A DNA stretch of 64,000 bases from Parasitella parasitica (GCA_025201805.1 MU619292.1:126477-190476); one strand, 5' to 3'; positions 11,592 through 25,406 are shown, counted from the stretch's first letter. Numbers and translations: made by a program. Notes: generated from the sequence alone by a model not told the origin.

Positions 11592-12209
11592 ACAAAGCTT
11601 AATCAATTTTTTTATGAATAAAGTCTAATACAATTTTCTTAAAAAAATAATCCTAAATGACACCATAATAGCCCTCCAAAAACACATTTAAAAGGGACGT
11701 TTAACGCATTAATTTGCATAATCTATTAAGCAATATAATGCCTTCGAGTTGTATAAAAAGAAAAGATACGTTGAAGCCAGTTCATCGACAAGCAATATGA
11801 CAAAGTATAATAGATCTAATACTTGCAACAGTATATGTAGAAGCTAGCTGCAAAATTTTGTATTGATCCGCTTAATGTAAAATAATATTAGAGGCATTTA
11901 TTACACTCTGGCAATTCGTTCCTTTTTAAAGCATTCTAACCAAAACAATTCATCGATACAAACAACAGCAATTGCCTGTCGTGCCCAATGTGGCATGGCT
12001 TTCCAATAAAATAGATTTCTGTATCTTGGTACTTGTTTTATTTGAAAATCTACACTTTTGTTTTTGTGTGTCTTTGAAAGCTGGACGACGTTTTGTTCCT
12101 GCAACTGTATTTGAAAGCTAAAAAGGTATAATACGATGTTCCAAGCACACACATTTCTCTCCTTCTTTTTTATTATACGGTATTACAGAAACGGCTTTCT
12201 CAATAAATC
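11592..12209. other. Intergenic, 618 bp
   Basis: AT-rich (A+T well above the coding average). It includes the COG8 polyadenylation region (AATAAAG near 11617) and the promoter of the ZIP gene. A short frame on the minus strand at 11901-12152 has no recognisable content. Confidence 0.4.
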
Positions 12210-13334
12210 ATGGAACCTTTAACATGGCTACTACTACTAGGCATAGCTATGCTAATTGGTAGTTATGTTGCTGGCTCTTTACCACTTAGTACAAAACTAT
12301 CAGATAGAAAAATTCGTATATTGAATTCACTTGGTGCTGGTTTACTTATTGGGACGAGCCTTATGGTTGTTATTCCAGAAGGCGTAGAAACCATCTATTC
12401 AAGCAGAGCAAGAAGCGCTACCGTCATTAGCTCCAAGTCTTCACCCAAATCTGGTTTTGCAGAGATTCCAAATTTATCGACCCTAAATACCCATAAAAAC
12501 TGGGCTGCCGCTGATAACCAAGACGATCAAGAGGATAACTTGTATAAAATTGTGAAAAAACGTTCCCCAAAATACGAAAAAGAAGAGGAAAAGAAAGAAG
12601 AGGAAGGAAAAGAACATGTCGCAGTGGGGCTATCGCTGATTATTGGATTTTCCCTCATGTTTGTCATTGATCAAGTTAGCTCTTTACACATGACAGCGCC
12701 CAATACTAGCATTGAATATTCAGAATTGAATACTGTAGGCGGAGGTGGTCTCCAACATGAAGAGGAAGCAATAGGACCATCGACTACCACATCATCAACA
12801 AACGATGAGTCTATTTTTCCTGATACGCACATGACGCCAGTGAATCGACCGTCGATGACACCTACCGTTGGACTTGTTGTTCACGCAGCAGCCGATGGTA
12901 TAGCTCTGGGAGCGAGCGCATCACATCCTCAGTTATCAATGGTTGTGTTTATTGCAATTATGCTCCACAAGGCACCTGCATCGTTTGCTCTTACGTCTGT
13001 TCTTTTAGCAAGTGGACTGTCACACGCGACAATTCGCAAACATCTGCTCTTATTTGCACTAGCAGCGCCGTTAGGTGCTTTGTTCACTTACTTTACGCTT
13101 TATTTCTTTTCATCATCATCAACATCAGCTTCTACTTTGGAGTATTGGACAGGAGTACTACTGGTATTCTCTGGAGGTACTTTTCTATATGTTGCTATGC
13201 ATGCACTACAAGAAGCAGCAGAAGCAAGCCATCATCATGGCAGCGGTCGCCCAAAAGCAGAGCAAAGTCAATTGTTTATTATTCTTGTTGGCATGGCAAC
13301 CCCAATATTTCTTAGCATGACCCACTCTCACTAG
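12210..13334 (+). CDS. ZIP-family zinc transporter, ZIP9/SLC39A9 type
   Basis: One exon encodes 374 aa. Hydrophobic helices are visible at the N-terminus (LTWLLLLGIAMLIGSYVAG), around LGAGLLIGTSLMVVIPEG, at VGLSLIIGFSLMFVID, and four or more after residue 210. The metal-binding helices carry HAAADGIALGA and MLHKAPASFALTSV, the signature of the ZIP9 subfamily, which acts at the Golgi/trans-Golgi (yeast Atx2 is related). The cytoplasmic loop between helices 3 and 4 is long and contains an acidic/Lys stretch. A His cluster (SHHHGS) lies near the C-terminus and could bind metal. The likely role is moving Zn (or Mn) from the Golgi lumen to cytosol. It converges on the cytidylate kinase gene with 77 bp between stops. 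Confidence 0.87.
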   Translation: MEPLTWLLLLGIAMLIGSYVAGSLPLSTKLSDRKIRILNSLGAGLLIGTSLMVVIPEGVETIYSSRARSATVISSKSSPKSGFAEIPNLSTLNTHKNWAAADNQDDQEDNLYKIVKKRSPKYEKEEEKKEEEGKEHVAVGLSLIIGFSLMFVIDQVSSLHMTAPNTSIEYSELNTVGGGGLQHEEEAIGPSTTTSSTNDESIFPDTHMTPVNRPSMTPTVGLVVHAAADGIALGASASHPQLSMVVFIAIMLHKAPASFALTSVLLASGLSHATIRKHLLLFALAAPLGALFTYFTLYFFSSSSTSASTLEYWTGVLLVFSGGTFLYVAMHALQEAAEASHHHGSGRPKAEQSQLFIILVGMATPIFLSMTHSH

Positions 13335-13411
13335 CTTTAATACATGACAGTTATTATCTTTTGTACATAACACATGCTCGCAATTATAAACGTATAGAGA
13401 TTTTTTTTTTA

Positions 13412-14252
13412 TTACGATAAACGTTGATAGACCATATCCTGAATTTTCTCCACTTGTTGTGCAATTGTTAAATGACTTGTGTCCAACGCAATGGCATCTT
13501 TAGCCTTTGAGAGTGGCGCAATTTTCCGAGTGCGATCAGCTAGATCTCTTGCTTCCAAATCTTTTTCAACGTCTTGTAGTGTATCATTGCCCAAGCTACC
13601 TTTATTTTTCAATTCATCATATCTACGTTTAGCCCGGATCTTGGTATCTGCCTCTATAAATACTTTGAGCTCGGCATCAGGCAAGATAACTGTGCCAATA
13701 TCGCGGCCATCCATCACTACGCCCTTTACTCTTTTGCCATTGTGCTCAAATCCAGTTGAATTTGCGCCTGGGATGTCCCCTATTGCCATAGCCCGTTGTT
13801 GAATAGCCAGAATATCGCGGACACTTGTATTTGAAGCAACATGGCTAATGTTTCGAGTGATATTGGAATTTCGGATTAAATCACTGACGTCTTTTCCATC
13901 TAACTCGACTTGGTCCAAAACAGGAAAACTAATCTTTGCTGATTGTGCTACTTGCTTTACTTTTTCTTCATCTTTGAGATCGATATTTTGCTGTTGGCAT
14001 TTAAGAGTGACCTAAATTTTTACTATGGTAAATACAGTTGTCTACTTTTCCATGTCAAGGAAAGTATTTTACAGCTCTAAACATGGCACCTGAGTCAATA
14101 TATCCAAACCCCAATCTTGTTGCCAATAATTTAGCAGTTGTACCTTTATTGCAAACCGAGTTAATTAGATGAACAGTATATCACATTTGTCTCTTTATAC
14201 TTTTTCCAGAGGCACCCGGACCATCAATAGCAATTCGAAATAACCTTGACAT
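13412..14252 (-). CDS. Bacterial-type cytidylate kinase (CMP kinase)
   Basis: Three exons are inferred: 14252-14201, 14143-14073 and 14011-13412 (240 aa). The P-loop IDGPGASGKST is split by the first intron within the Ser codon. It is followed by TAKLLATRLGFGYIDSGAMFRAVTLKC, then VVMDGRDIGTVILPDAELKVFIEAD and a lid with RAKRRYDEL. Those are Cmk signatures of bacteria (CMP binding by the SGAMFR and GRDIG segments). They are not those of the usual eukaryotic UMP/CMP kinase Ura6, which belongs to the adenylate-kinase-like family. The enzyme phosphorylates CMP/dCMP. I see no clear mitochondrial presequence: the protein starts MSRLFRIAIDG. The presence of two introns argues against bacterial contamination. 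Origin by horizontal transfer or from an organelle ancestor is inference. Confidence 0.88.
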
Positions 14253-15308
14253 CCTGAAAGAACAGCAAAGTAAAGAAAAAGTTCATTCCTCTGTTGTTCA
14301 TTAAACATCTGGCTGTCACAATTCAAAGTGATGCAAAACAAAGGATTGTTTTATTGATTGCTTCATATGAATGGTGCATACAAATAATGAGTGCAAGCAC
14401 TTACTATACATTGTTAGACAAGAAAGAAAAAAAAAATACAAAAGCTTGGGTTTATAGTCCTTCCAATTTTCGAAAAACAGTTCATTGAAATAGACATTAT
14501 AGACATTATAGACATTTAAAGTTGTGATCATATAGAGTAAAATCATGCTCCTGCTGCAAATGACAACAGTTTTTGTATCACATAATAAATTTAGAGAAAA
14601 ATACATCAGAAGCATCCATTATAATCTTAGTTATAAAAGGAACACGAGAGGGGCCATCTAGGTCCTTTAACTAGTCTATCATTTTCAGTATACCTAACAA
14701 CTTGAGCATGATTAATTTACTAATAGACTATTGGATGCAGTCTTTCAGTGTGTTTTGTGGTTTTGGGCAGTAATCTGAATGAAACAAGCTGTGTGGGCGA
14801 TAATATCTATCTGCAATACTGTGCATGACACTGGAAGGTAATCAAGCACATCAGAGCACGGAATCCTTTAATTTTTTGTTTTCAAGTAGTTGCATGAAGT
14901 GTTAAGCGAACAGTTGGGCAGAGGAGGACCAGCGACATGAGATATTGCCGGTTTGAATGGTGGTTTGGTCTTATTCTTGGTAGTAATCTTGGCTAATTTT
15001 ATGTGACAAGATCTATATTGCATATAGTGAATCATTATACTCCTGTCGGTTAAATTTTTATTATAGGACATTAGACATAATCGAAGAACGATAGCGCCGA
15101 GCAACGCATACTGTGTAGACAATCGTAAACACTGTGTGATGTGCTTTTCAACCCGTTTTTTTTTTTGCATTTACACAACTTGTAAAAGGCCCCTTATTGG
15201 TTATCGTTAATGAAAAATGACTAGGCCCGCTCAAACATTTGAAATTTGAAAGGCACTCCACTTCTTTCTGTATGTCTCTTTTTCTTTTTTTTTCACTAGC
15301 AAACACTG
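14253..15308. other. Intergenic, about 1.06 kb, no gene seen
   Basis: This is an AT-rich spacer between the divergently transcribed cytidylate kinase and importin-like genes. It contains a short tandem repeat (AGACATTAT repeated about three times at 14490-14516) and homopolymer runs. Small frames on both strands show no recognisable motif. Confidence 0.45.
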
Positions 15309-17517
15309 ATGGTTTTAAATGAGTTTGAGCCCGATGATGTCTTTGGCGAACTCAATCAAAAGTTTGCCAACGTATCCCTTGAACAATCAAATCACATAGA
15401 AGATGTTTATAGAGAAATTGCATTTGATGATGTAAGTTTTTGTTGTTCGCCTTACCTCGCCTTACCTCGCCTCGCCTCTTTTCTCCTCCTCTTTCTCACG
15501 ATGCTATCTAGTTGTTTGAATACAGGGACACCTTAGAGTACTCATCAAACTATGCTAGCTGTCATAGCGCTATGAAAAACATAAGACGATATCTCACACA
15601 GAAAATTTCATTGGATCGTATTCAGAATGTGATTGATCTTGATATTCAGGATAGAATTAAAAAGATTTTGGAAACCCCAGGTTATGATGAACTGAAGGTA
15701 AGATTGTTTTCTTTTAGCAAAAACCAACCAACTGATGGCATCCCTTGTACCTAGTATGAAACGGCGTGGACAATTACTAATATTGCTGTAGGTCGATTTT
15801 TTTTTTGTAAAGTGTAAGCAGCTTATTGATGTCATATTAGTACGGTACAAAAGAACACACTTCAAATTTGATCCAATCCGGCGTGATTGATTCATTGATT
15901 TATTGCTTTCGAACAACAGACAGTTTCAGGGTGAAATCACAGGTAACTTACAGAAGTAGTGGCATTAGACATGCATTTGTAACTTTTTATCTATTATTTC
16001 TTGTGATAGTCAGCTTGGGCATTAGCAAACGTGTCTATAGAATCACCTAAATACAGAGAAACAATGGCTCAGGGAAATCTAATTGGGATCGTTGCGTTTG
16101 CATTGGCTGAGAAATGCGAAATTGTATATAATAAATTAAGTTCGGCGATCAATCAGGAACTCATTACAAATAACGATCAAGGTCAAATTGTATGCAACAG
16201 CAAATCAGACACAGATGATGTAAAAGATTTGACATGGTCATTGGCAAACATATGCAGAGGTGGATTCAAAACAGCCGAACATTGGGAACAGTACTTGCTT
16301 GCATTCGATGCGTTTTCGCAATGTGTTCATTTCGATAATAGTGATATATGGACAGAGGCGTGGTGAGTGCTACCAACTATTGTCTCAATGTTTCATTGCA
16401 TTAACCCACTAGAACAGCTGGGGCTTATCTAGAATTCTGAGTAACATGTATAACTACGACCCGTTTTTTGCCGCCTTGGAATTGCACCCTAGATTATGTC
16501 CACGATTGATCCAACTATTGAGGTATGTAAACATATATATATCTGTCAGTTTTCTTTTCAAGCGCTAATCCGCAATAATACCCATAGAAATGAAGCTGCT
16601 GTCACTATTTTACCCGTGTTACAAACCATCAGTAATTTCTCTTCGGGTCCGAACGAATATATCGAAATTCTACTTAATGCAGATCTCTTAAACACTATTT
16701 GGTGGTACATGTCCTCCGATACCCCTTCTCCATTACGTCGAAATGCCATTTTAACAATTTCAAACTTAGCAGCAGGAAATGAAAGCATTGTGCGAAAAGT
16801 TGTTTACAATGAAAACATAATGCGGAGCGTCATTTCGCATGTCACTGCACCAGGCCACTTGTACCATGCTGAAAACCGTAGCTGGATTTCGTCGCCAAAA
16901 GCGCCCAATGAAGATACGAAGGAAGAGTGGAGAATAGTTAAAGAAGCGCTCTGGGTCTTGTCTAATATCACCACTTTGGCCAATGATGATTGCATATGGT
17001 AAGGCTGTTAATTCACATCGAAATAATAACTAACAATAGAGACAGTGCTCTTTTAAGAAATTACTCGAGACTGATCAAGCTCTTGGCAGCATTACTGCAT
17101 TATCCTTTATTGCCCTTCCCAATTTGTTTGAAAGTCGTGGATGTTTTGATTCGAATTGTAGATCGCACTAGTCAAATAGCCGAATTAACACCCCCTGTGC
17201 TGCCTATTCCACGTAATCCCTACGCCGAAGAAATTTTGGAAGAAGGAGTCATTTCTTCCCTGAAATTTTTGTGTGAAGATTTTCGAGCATCTGAACTTGA
17301 CGAGCAAGTGGAAATTCTTCGTCTTGCAACTATGTACAGCTCATCCCAACTACAACAAAGTGAAGATAATCGCAGTGCTGCAGGCTTAGGAAGCGCCTTT
17401 GGTTTATCAAGACGTGGTATTAGTCTTTCTAGGCCGAATATCAGACGAATTGTGCATGGCTTTGAAGATGGCGATGTCCGATTTATTGAAGATGCCATAA
17501 AAAGCATAACCCTTTAA
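15309..17517 (+). CDS. Divergent importin-alpha-like armadillo protein
   Basis: Eight exons are inferred: 15309-15431, 15512-15697, 15755-15787, 15841-15942, 16010-16362, 16418-16522, 16588-16998 and 17046-17517 (594 aa). Armadillo-type helices recur, with Trp/Asn motifs typical of karyopherin alpha: AWTITNIA, SAWALANVSIESP, LTWSLANICRG, TEACWGLSRILSN, AILTISNLAAGN and EALWVLSNITTL. In importin alpha the Trp-x3-Asn arrays bind nuclear localisation signals. The N-terminus is acidic (MVLNEFEPDDVFGEL) and has no Arg/Lys-rich importin-beta-binding domain. This is therefore either a degenerate paralogue or an adaptor that works without importin beta. Two short exons (33 and 102 nt) are supported by frame and motif continuity. 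Confidence 0.75.
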
Positions 17518-17674
17518 ATCATTTATCTACACTGCATATATCTACAGCGATGACTAGTCTTTGCTTCAAAAATATAACAATCTCTTTATTCCATACTGCA
17601 AGTATATTATCGCACTGCTATCTATAACACAATACATCAGACATTGAAGTTGCTTAATTTCCTAATGTGACAAT

Positions 17675-18302
17675 TCATGCTGCAAAAGATCGAGGAGTTG
17701 GATTGGCCTTTTTATTGGCTGATGGCATGATTGCCTTCATGTTGACTAAAATGCTGCCAATGTGTTTGTTCTGAAGTGAAGTTGATAGACGTTTTTTTGC
17801 AGTGTCGATATCACGCATTGAAGTGTGGAGCAGCGATAGCTCATGTAAAGATAACCCGCCATATGGTTTTGCTTCACCTAGTAGCTCAAATGGTGCTGAT
17901 TTAGCGGTATTTGACAACGTATTGCAACTGCCGTAGGTAGACACCACTTTAGATTTGCGCAAGATGGATCTATACTTTTTGCTTCGTCTTTCTACTTCCT
18001 GGGGCTGAAGAATATAATTGCTAGCGTTGCAGGTTGTATTTATCATTACACTACATATACATTACTAAAGCAGAAGCTATGATTCATACACACATCTTAC
18101 TTGGAAGCATTTTCGACTATTGTTCTCCATGCTTCCTCTTCTTGTCTCTTCATATCGATCGCTTCTAATAAAGACGTCTTGGAGTGAATGCTCTGCTATA
18201 CGATATAGATGTGTTATCAGTTTTAAATTTACAAGATGTCGTCAGTGTGAAATATTTTACATCATCAACTGAATGCGTATCTCTGCTTAAACAACAGCCC
18301 AT
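17675..18302 (-). CDS. LAMTOR1/Ego1-like Ragulator membrane anchor
   Basis: Three exons are inferred: 18302-18261, 18195-18101 and 18050-17675 (170 aa; animal LAMTOR1 is 161). The protein begins MGCCLS, a classic signal for N-myristoylation on Gly2 and palmitoylation on Cys3/Cys4. A helical region follows (LLEAIDMKRQEEEAWRTIV, then ASNVMINTT and QPQEVERRSKKYRSIL), resembling the LAMTOR1 order of LL..I, TASNIIDV and YMDRARQYS. LAMTOR1 wraps the other Ragulator subunits and anchors Rag GTPases and TORC1 to the lysosome/vacuole. The first exon is only 42 nt and easily missed. Identification rests on the lipidation motif, size and helix pattern, not strong identity, so other dual-acylated proteins remain possible. 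Confidence 0.6.
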
Positions 18303-18428
18303 AAGTTACGGATGAATAAAATGAAGAAAGGGCGAAAGAAAGATGTTGCTGTGCATCATATAGCAACCCATTTTTATTTATTTACATTATTAAAGCAGCT
18401 TCGACTGTATACACAAGATATCTATACG

Positions 18429-19666
18429 TCACGTTCTCCTGATGTGCTTCTTCTTGGTTGACAGTAAGGTGGTTCGGATAACTTCCTCGCTTGGAACATC
18501 ATCCAACAATTTAGTCACTTCTTTTGGAACCCACTGTGATTTTGTAACCCTGTAGTCTTGGGGATCCCACAACTTATCCGAGCAAACTATATTGACTAGC
18601 GGTATTTGCTGCAACAGTTTCTTGTACATTCGATGTATTTGCCGATTTGTGTACCTGAACGGGTCTATGCTGTCATCTGCACTAGATCCGAGATACTGCA
18701 GCAAACTGGGAGGATGCTGATTTTCGTAAGGTGATTTGGGGAGCGACTCCTTTCGAATGATTTTGCTGGTGTGATGCGCTAGTTTTGATATATCAGGCTG
18801 TAGATGCTGTATTATATTCACTGTTTTTGTAAAGCTAGAGTAGAAATCATCCCATTTAGGGCCGCCTGTTACAAGGTTGGAGCAAGCGAATGGATGTGTC
18901 ATGGGGGCACCTGCTTTGTGTTCAAGTTCACAAACAATCTCAAAAGGTAAAGGTACAGACACTCGATCTAGGAGCATGGATCGATGTTTCCAGAGCAAAT
19001 TTGCCTGTCTCCCAGGATGCAGCGGTTTGTATTGTGGTATAGGTAAATCTGGCTCTATTTTCTTACCCAAATGCTGCGTAATTAGACTGCATAGTGGAGG
19101 GCACAAGGCTGGCGGCGGTGCGGTATGGGGTATATGCGGTACTAACGGTTTGGGGTTATTGAGTTTGTGGTCTGACCGTTGATGGCCGTGCAAATAAGGC
19201 TATATAAATAATTAGTATCAACGTATCCAAGGTTCCTCTCCTCTACAAGCATCCTACAAACAATAAGCCGTGACGAGTCTTCCCTCTTCTACCATATACC
19301 TCTTCCAGAACTTTCAAAGCACTCTTTTGACTTCCTCTATTTGCTTTTTCTAATCTGTGCAGGTACTATGGCGAATATATTTAATATGATGAAATTGCTC
19401 AGTTATCTGCTGTCTGCTTACTTTTCTGCTTTCTTTAATTTTAGATTTTACTCTCTCCACGTCTTGACAGGTCTTGTAGTCTTTAAAATATTTTCTTGCC
19501 GCATTCCTTACATAAATCCTTGTAATATTGCATGTTTATTAGCCTTTGAAAGCAGTTCTCTGCATCTAGATTAGTACCTCGCTCTGTCATCAAAGAATAG
19601 CGATCCTTCTGCTAATATGTTTTTGTACAATGCTTTAATGTATAGCTTGTGATTTGGTTGAAACAT
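18429..19666 (-). CDS. LYR-motif protein with long C-terminal extension, probably mitochondrial
   Basis: Four exons are inferred: 19666-19578, 19518-19422, 19323-19258 and 19199-18429 (340 aa). The first ~85 residues form an LYR-type three-helix module: KLYIKALYKNIL (LYR-like start), then FFDDRARIYVRNAARKYF and VERVKSKIKESRK, and then ALKVLEEVYGRRGKTRH. LYR proteins typically act in mitochondria with acyl carrier protein in assembly of respiratory complexes or ribosomes. The ~250-residue extension is Pro/His-rich at first and later contains RQIHRMYKKLLQQIPLVN, a second LYR-like helix. The third acceptor is AAG rather than a pyrimidine-rich CAG/TAG. It was chosen because it is the only one that keeps the frame, so that junction is less certain. 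The exact family member is not recognised. Confidence 0.6.
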
Positions 19667-19898
19667 AAGCCACTCAGGAAGAGAAGAGAAGGGAATTGTC
19701 CCTCAAACACTGGCCCGCCGGTTTTTGTATGATTGAGGGAGCGCATTTCTTGTCCTCGGTATTGCATAATATACAAGCCAGAGAGGCTTGTCACGTGCAG
19801 CAAGACAGTAGTGTAATGACAATAACTTTGCTGTTACATGTGTGTGATTATCCTTTTTCTTTTTTCCTTATTCTTACCAAGAAAACAATCTATTAAAC

Positions 19899-20832
19899 AT
19901 GTCTCAGCAAATCCCAACGTTAAAGCTATTACTTATTGGTAATTCTAATGTCGGTAAAAGCTCTCTGCTTTTACGTTTTACAGACGATACTTTTTTGCCT
20001 CAAGAAGAGGTTTCAGCGACTATTGGTATGTTGGACTAATCAAGCTTTGTCATTTCACTGCATAGTTTTTTAACATTTTACATGCTTTTTTTTTTAAGGT
20101 GTCGATTTTAAAGTGAGCATGATGGAAGTTAACGGCAAAATGTACAAACTCACCATCTGGGTAAAGTTCTTCATATCTTTGAAAGACTTGGTCAAACTAA
20201 TCGATTAAATGTACCAAAGGACACTGCCGGACAAGAGAGGTTTAGGACATTAACTTCATCATATTATCGAGGAGCTCAAGGTGTGATTTTAGGTGTGTTA
20301 TTTACCCTTCGTCATGTCGTGAAACTTACTCATACTTTTAATTTGTTAGTTTACGATGTTAGTAACAGAGATACATTTGATGCTCTCAATACCTGGTGGA
20401 ATGAAGTCAACACATATTGCTCTAGTCCTGATGTCGTCAAGATGATTGTGGGAAATAAGGTTGACAAGGTAAGTAAAAGCGGTTACATTATCTTGGTTTA
20501 TGCATACACTGAACTATTGTTCTCACAGGAATCATCTCGAGTTGTTACTTATGAAGAGGGTGCCAACTTTGCTAGAAAATTATCCACTCTTTTTGTTGAG
20601 TGTAGTGCTAAAACAAAAGTTGGTGTCAAACAAGCCTTTGAGGAATTGGTAGAAAAGGTTTGTTTCTATGTGCTTTTGATGTTTATTAAATGTTCGTTTG
20701 TTAACAAAACACACCACATAGATTATTGAAACACCTAGTTTATGGCAGAAAGATGCTGCACCAAATTCCACTGTAAGAATGTCAGCAGATGATAATAAAG
20801 AGCAGTCGGGAGGGGATTCCTGTGCTTGTTAA
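19899..20832 (+). CDS. Rab GTPase, Rab18 type
   Basis: Six exons are inferred: 19899-20025, 20099-20160, 20220-20292, 20350-20468, 20529-20657 and 20722-20832 (206 aa). G-box motifs are intact: [14 protein letters not shown] (P-loop), SATIGVDFK (switch I), [11 protein letters not shown] (switch II), GNKVDK and ECSAKT. Rab18-like features are [20 protein letters not shown], the spacing to [10 protein letters not shown], and [16 protein letters not shown]. The tail ends CAC, suiting geranylgeranylation. Rab18 is linked to ER, lipid droplets and ER-Golgi traffic. The gene is divergent from the LYR gene, with 232 bp between starts. Confidence 0.9.
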
Positions 20833-21801
20833 CCTTTTCCTATCTTTTACCAGAAACTTATAAATTCGTTTTTTATTACTGTATATACGGTACGAAATTA
20901 TACAACGTCTTTCCTTCTTGGTTGATATAACGGAATGCGAAATATCATTTAAGAGAAGGCATGTACAAGCAATTGAGCATACAAAATGAAGTGTTTCTCC
21001 CAAGATATTGGTATCCTAATAGCAATGCTATTACAGAAGAGGATATGATAAACGTAGTTTCATAAGCATATTTTAATACAAAAAAGGTGATTCATTACCA
21101 CGAGAAAACAAATTGACTTATCGGAGAGCAAAAGATTATCATTATTACTATTGTTGCTATTGTTTTAGTCAAATAGGCTTTGCAGATATAAGTGAAAATA
21201 AAATAAAATACATATCAGATAGCCATGATCAAAGCTGTATCAGACAAGTATAAAGCTTGGCTTGATTTTTCTTTATGCAATAAGATATATGCGTTTTATA
21301 TGTATTTTGTATGAAAATTGGTGGTTTTTTTAGTGAAGTTTTATGAATATTATTGGCAGCATTGGTAGCTTGATCACATATTAAACAAACATCATCAATA
21401 AACAGCAACTGAGCACTAAGAATTTAACCAAGGCCGAACGCTTTAATTTATCAAGCTAAATAGCATCCGGTAGTGAATACGGTACAACAGCGAAAATATT
21501 TGCGATTAATGTTAGGTGTGATGAATTCAATGTTTGGATAAGAATGCTATATATTAGTCTTTAATAATTACTAGATTCATTATTTAGATATTGTCATATT
21601 TATTTATAATTATCATCATCGTATATATTACTAAGCAGAATGTATCTTTTTTCTTTTTCACAACTGATAGTCTGGTATGCGTGTTCATATTACATACAAT
21701 CCCAAAATAAAAATTCACTTGAATAACAAAAAGGCAATATTTTATTTCCGTTTTTCTTTCATTCTTATAAGAAAATGAGAGGTACATTTAACAAAAGACG
21801 A
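20833..21801. other. Intergenic, 969 bp, no gene seen
   Basis: A convergent spacer between Rab18 and PAB1, about 70% A+T by eye. It contains the 3' UTRs of both genes. No frame has recognisable content and no repeat longer than short homopolymers was seen. Confidence 0.45.
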
Positions 21802-24216
<2,415 letters not shown>

Positions 24217-25378
24217 ATGGGCGAAGCAAATATTGCAAACCATGTGTTAGAATCGATTCTCAAGGACCTATCCTTCCTTAAAGAGAATAATTTCTTAGCA
24301 AATCAAACATACAGAGATGTGGTTGCCATGTTACCAAGTCGTATCAGCATCCATAGTAACGCAATCGATACATCAAAACCTCCTTTACCGACTCGTAAAT
24401 CAACTAGCTCTACAACAAATAGTATTACTCCACCTGTAGTTCAGCCTCGTGAGATTCCTTGTTTTCCTAAATTGCCTGTAAGACGCACACCTGATTGGCA
24501 ATCTCCACAATCAACCCACCAAGGCCCACAACAAGTGGTAGGTATGGTCATGCCCTCCATGACAAAGAACGTTTTGAATCCAGAACCTGAGAAATCGGCT
24601 CCTCCTCCACCTGCTTATACTCAGAAACCGACAATGGAACCACCATCGCTAGCTACGGCCGAGGCATTATACGACTATAAAGGGGAAGATCCTTCCACGG
24701 ATTTGTCCTTTGAACAAGGCGATATTATCGAGGTTACAGAATATGGTATGTACTTTAGAGGCGAAGGCAGCTGGTCTTAGCTAACTACGGTTGGCTATTA
24801 GTAAATGACGATTGGTGGAAAGGAACAGTAAATGGAAAATTAGGTATCTTTCCTCAAAATCATGTAAAAAAGATAGCGTAAGTTTAAGATCATAATTCAT
24901 GATAATTGCCAGCACACTTACTCCTATTAATTGCAATGTAAAATAGACCTCCTATCAAAGCTAAACGTCCTTGGGTCCCACCCACATCAGCCAAACCGTC
25001 CTATTCAAACAGTAGTTATGCATCAAATACCCCTCCACCAACTTCAACAATCCAGAATACCACTATGCCGTACAGTTACCCTCCTCCTCCTAATGCCATG
25101 TATGCGCCCCCACCATCTCAACCACCCATACAGGCTTACGGACAACCATCGGCAGTACCCGTTGTAGCGAGCAACTATGAGCAGCAACATGCCGAGGAAA
25201 GTGGCGATAACAAGGTACACAGCATGGCCAAAAAGTTTGGCGGCAACGTTGCTACAGCTGCTACTTGGGGTTTTGGTGCTACACGTAAGTCTCCACAAGA
25301 TATTTTTAGCTATTTTTTTTTTTTTCACTAAAACTCAAATTTCTTTTTGTGTATTAGTGGGAAGTCAAGCTGCAAGTG
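24217..25378 (+). CDS. SH3-domain protein, Lsb1/Pin3-like; 3' end lost in an N gap
   Basis: Exons are 24217-24745, 24802-24877, 24947-25284 and 25358-25378, where the frame enters a 10-N gap. The N-terminal ~60 residues are helical (LESILKDLSFLKENNFLANQTYRDV). A Pro/Ser/Thr linker and then one SH3 domain follow, with ALYDYKGEDPSTDLSFEQGD, then DDWWKGTVNGKLGIFPQNHV. A Pro/Tyr/Gln-rich linker precedes AKKFGGNVATAATWGFGATLGSQAAS. This order and the Gly/Ala-rich end resemble yeast Lsb1/Pin3, which bind the WASP homologue Las17 and affect actin patches. Only a few C-terminal residues are probably missing, because family members end shortly after this segment. The stop codon is not visible. Confidence 0.8.
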
Positions 25379-25388
25379 NNNNNNNNNN
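25379..25388. other. Assembly gap (10 N) followed by poly(A)
   Basis: Ten ambiguous bases are followed by an A-run to about 25406. A second gap in this window (41674) also ends in an A-run, so both breaks probably come from difficulty reading homopolymers. The gap truncates the SH3-protein gene. Confidence 0.95.
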
Positions 25389-25406
25389 AAAAAAAAAAAA
25401 AAAAAA

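Noticed and set aside
20283-20729. A continuous frame over part of the Rab gene
   Set aside because: It reads through two introns; removing them restores the conserved Rab motifs exactly.
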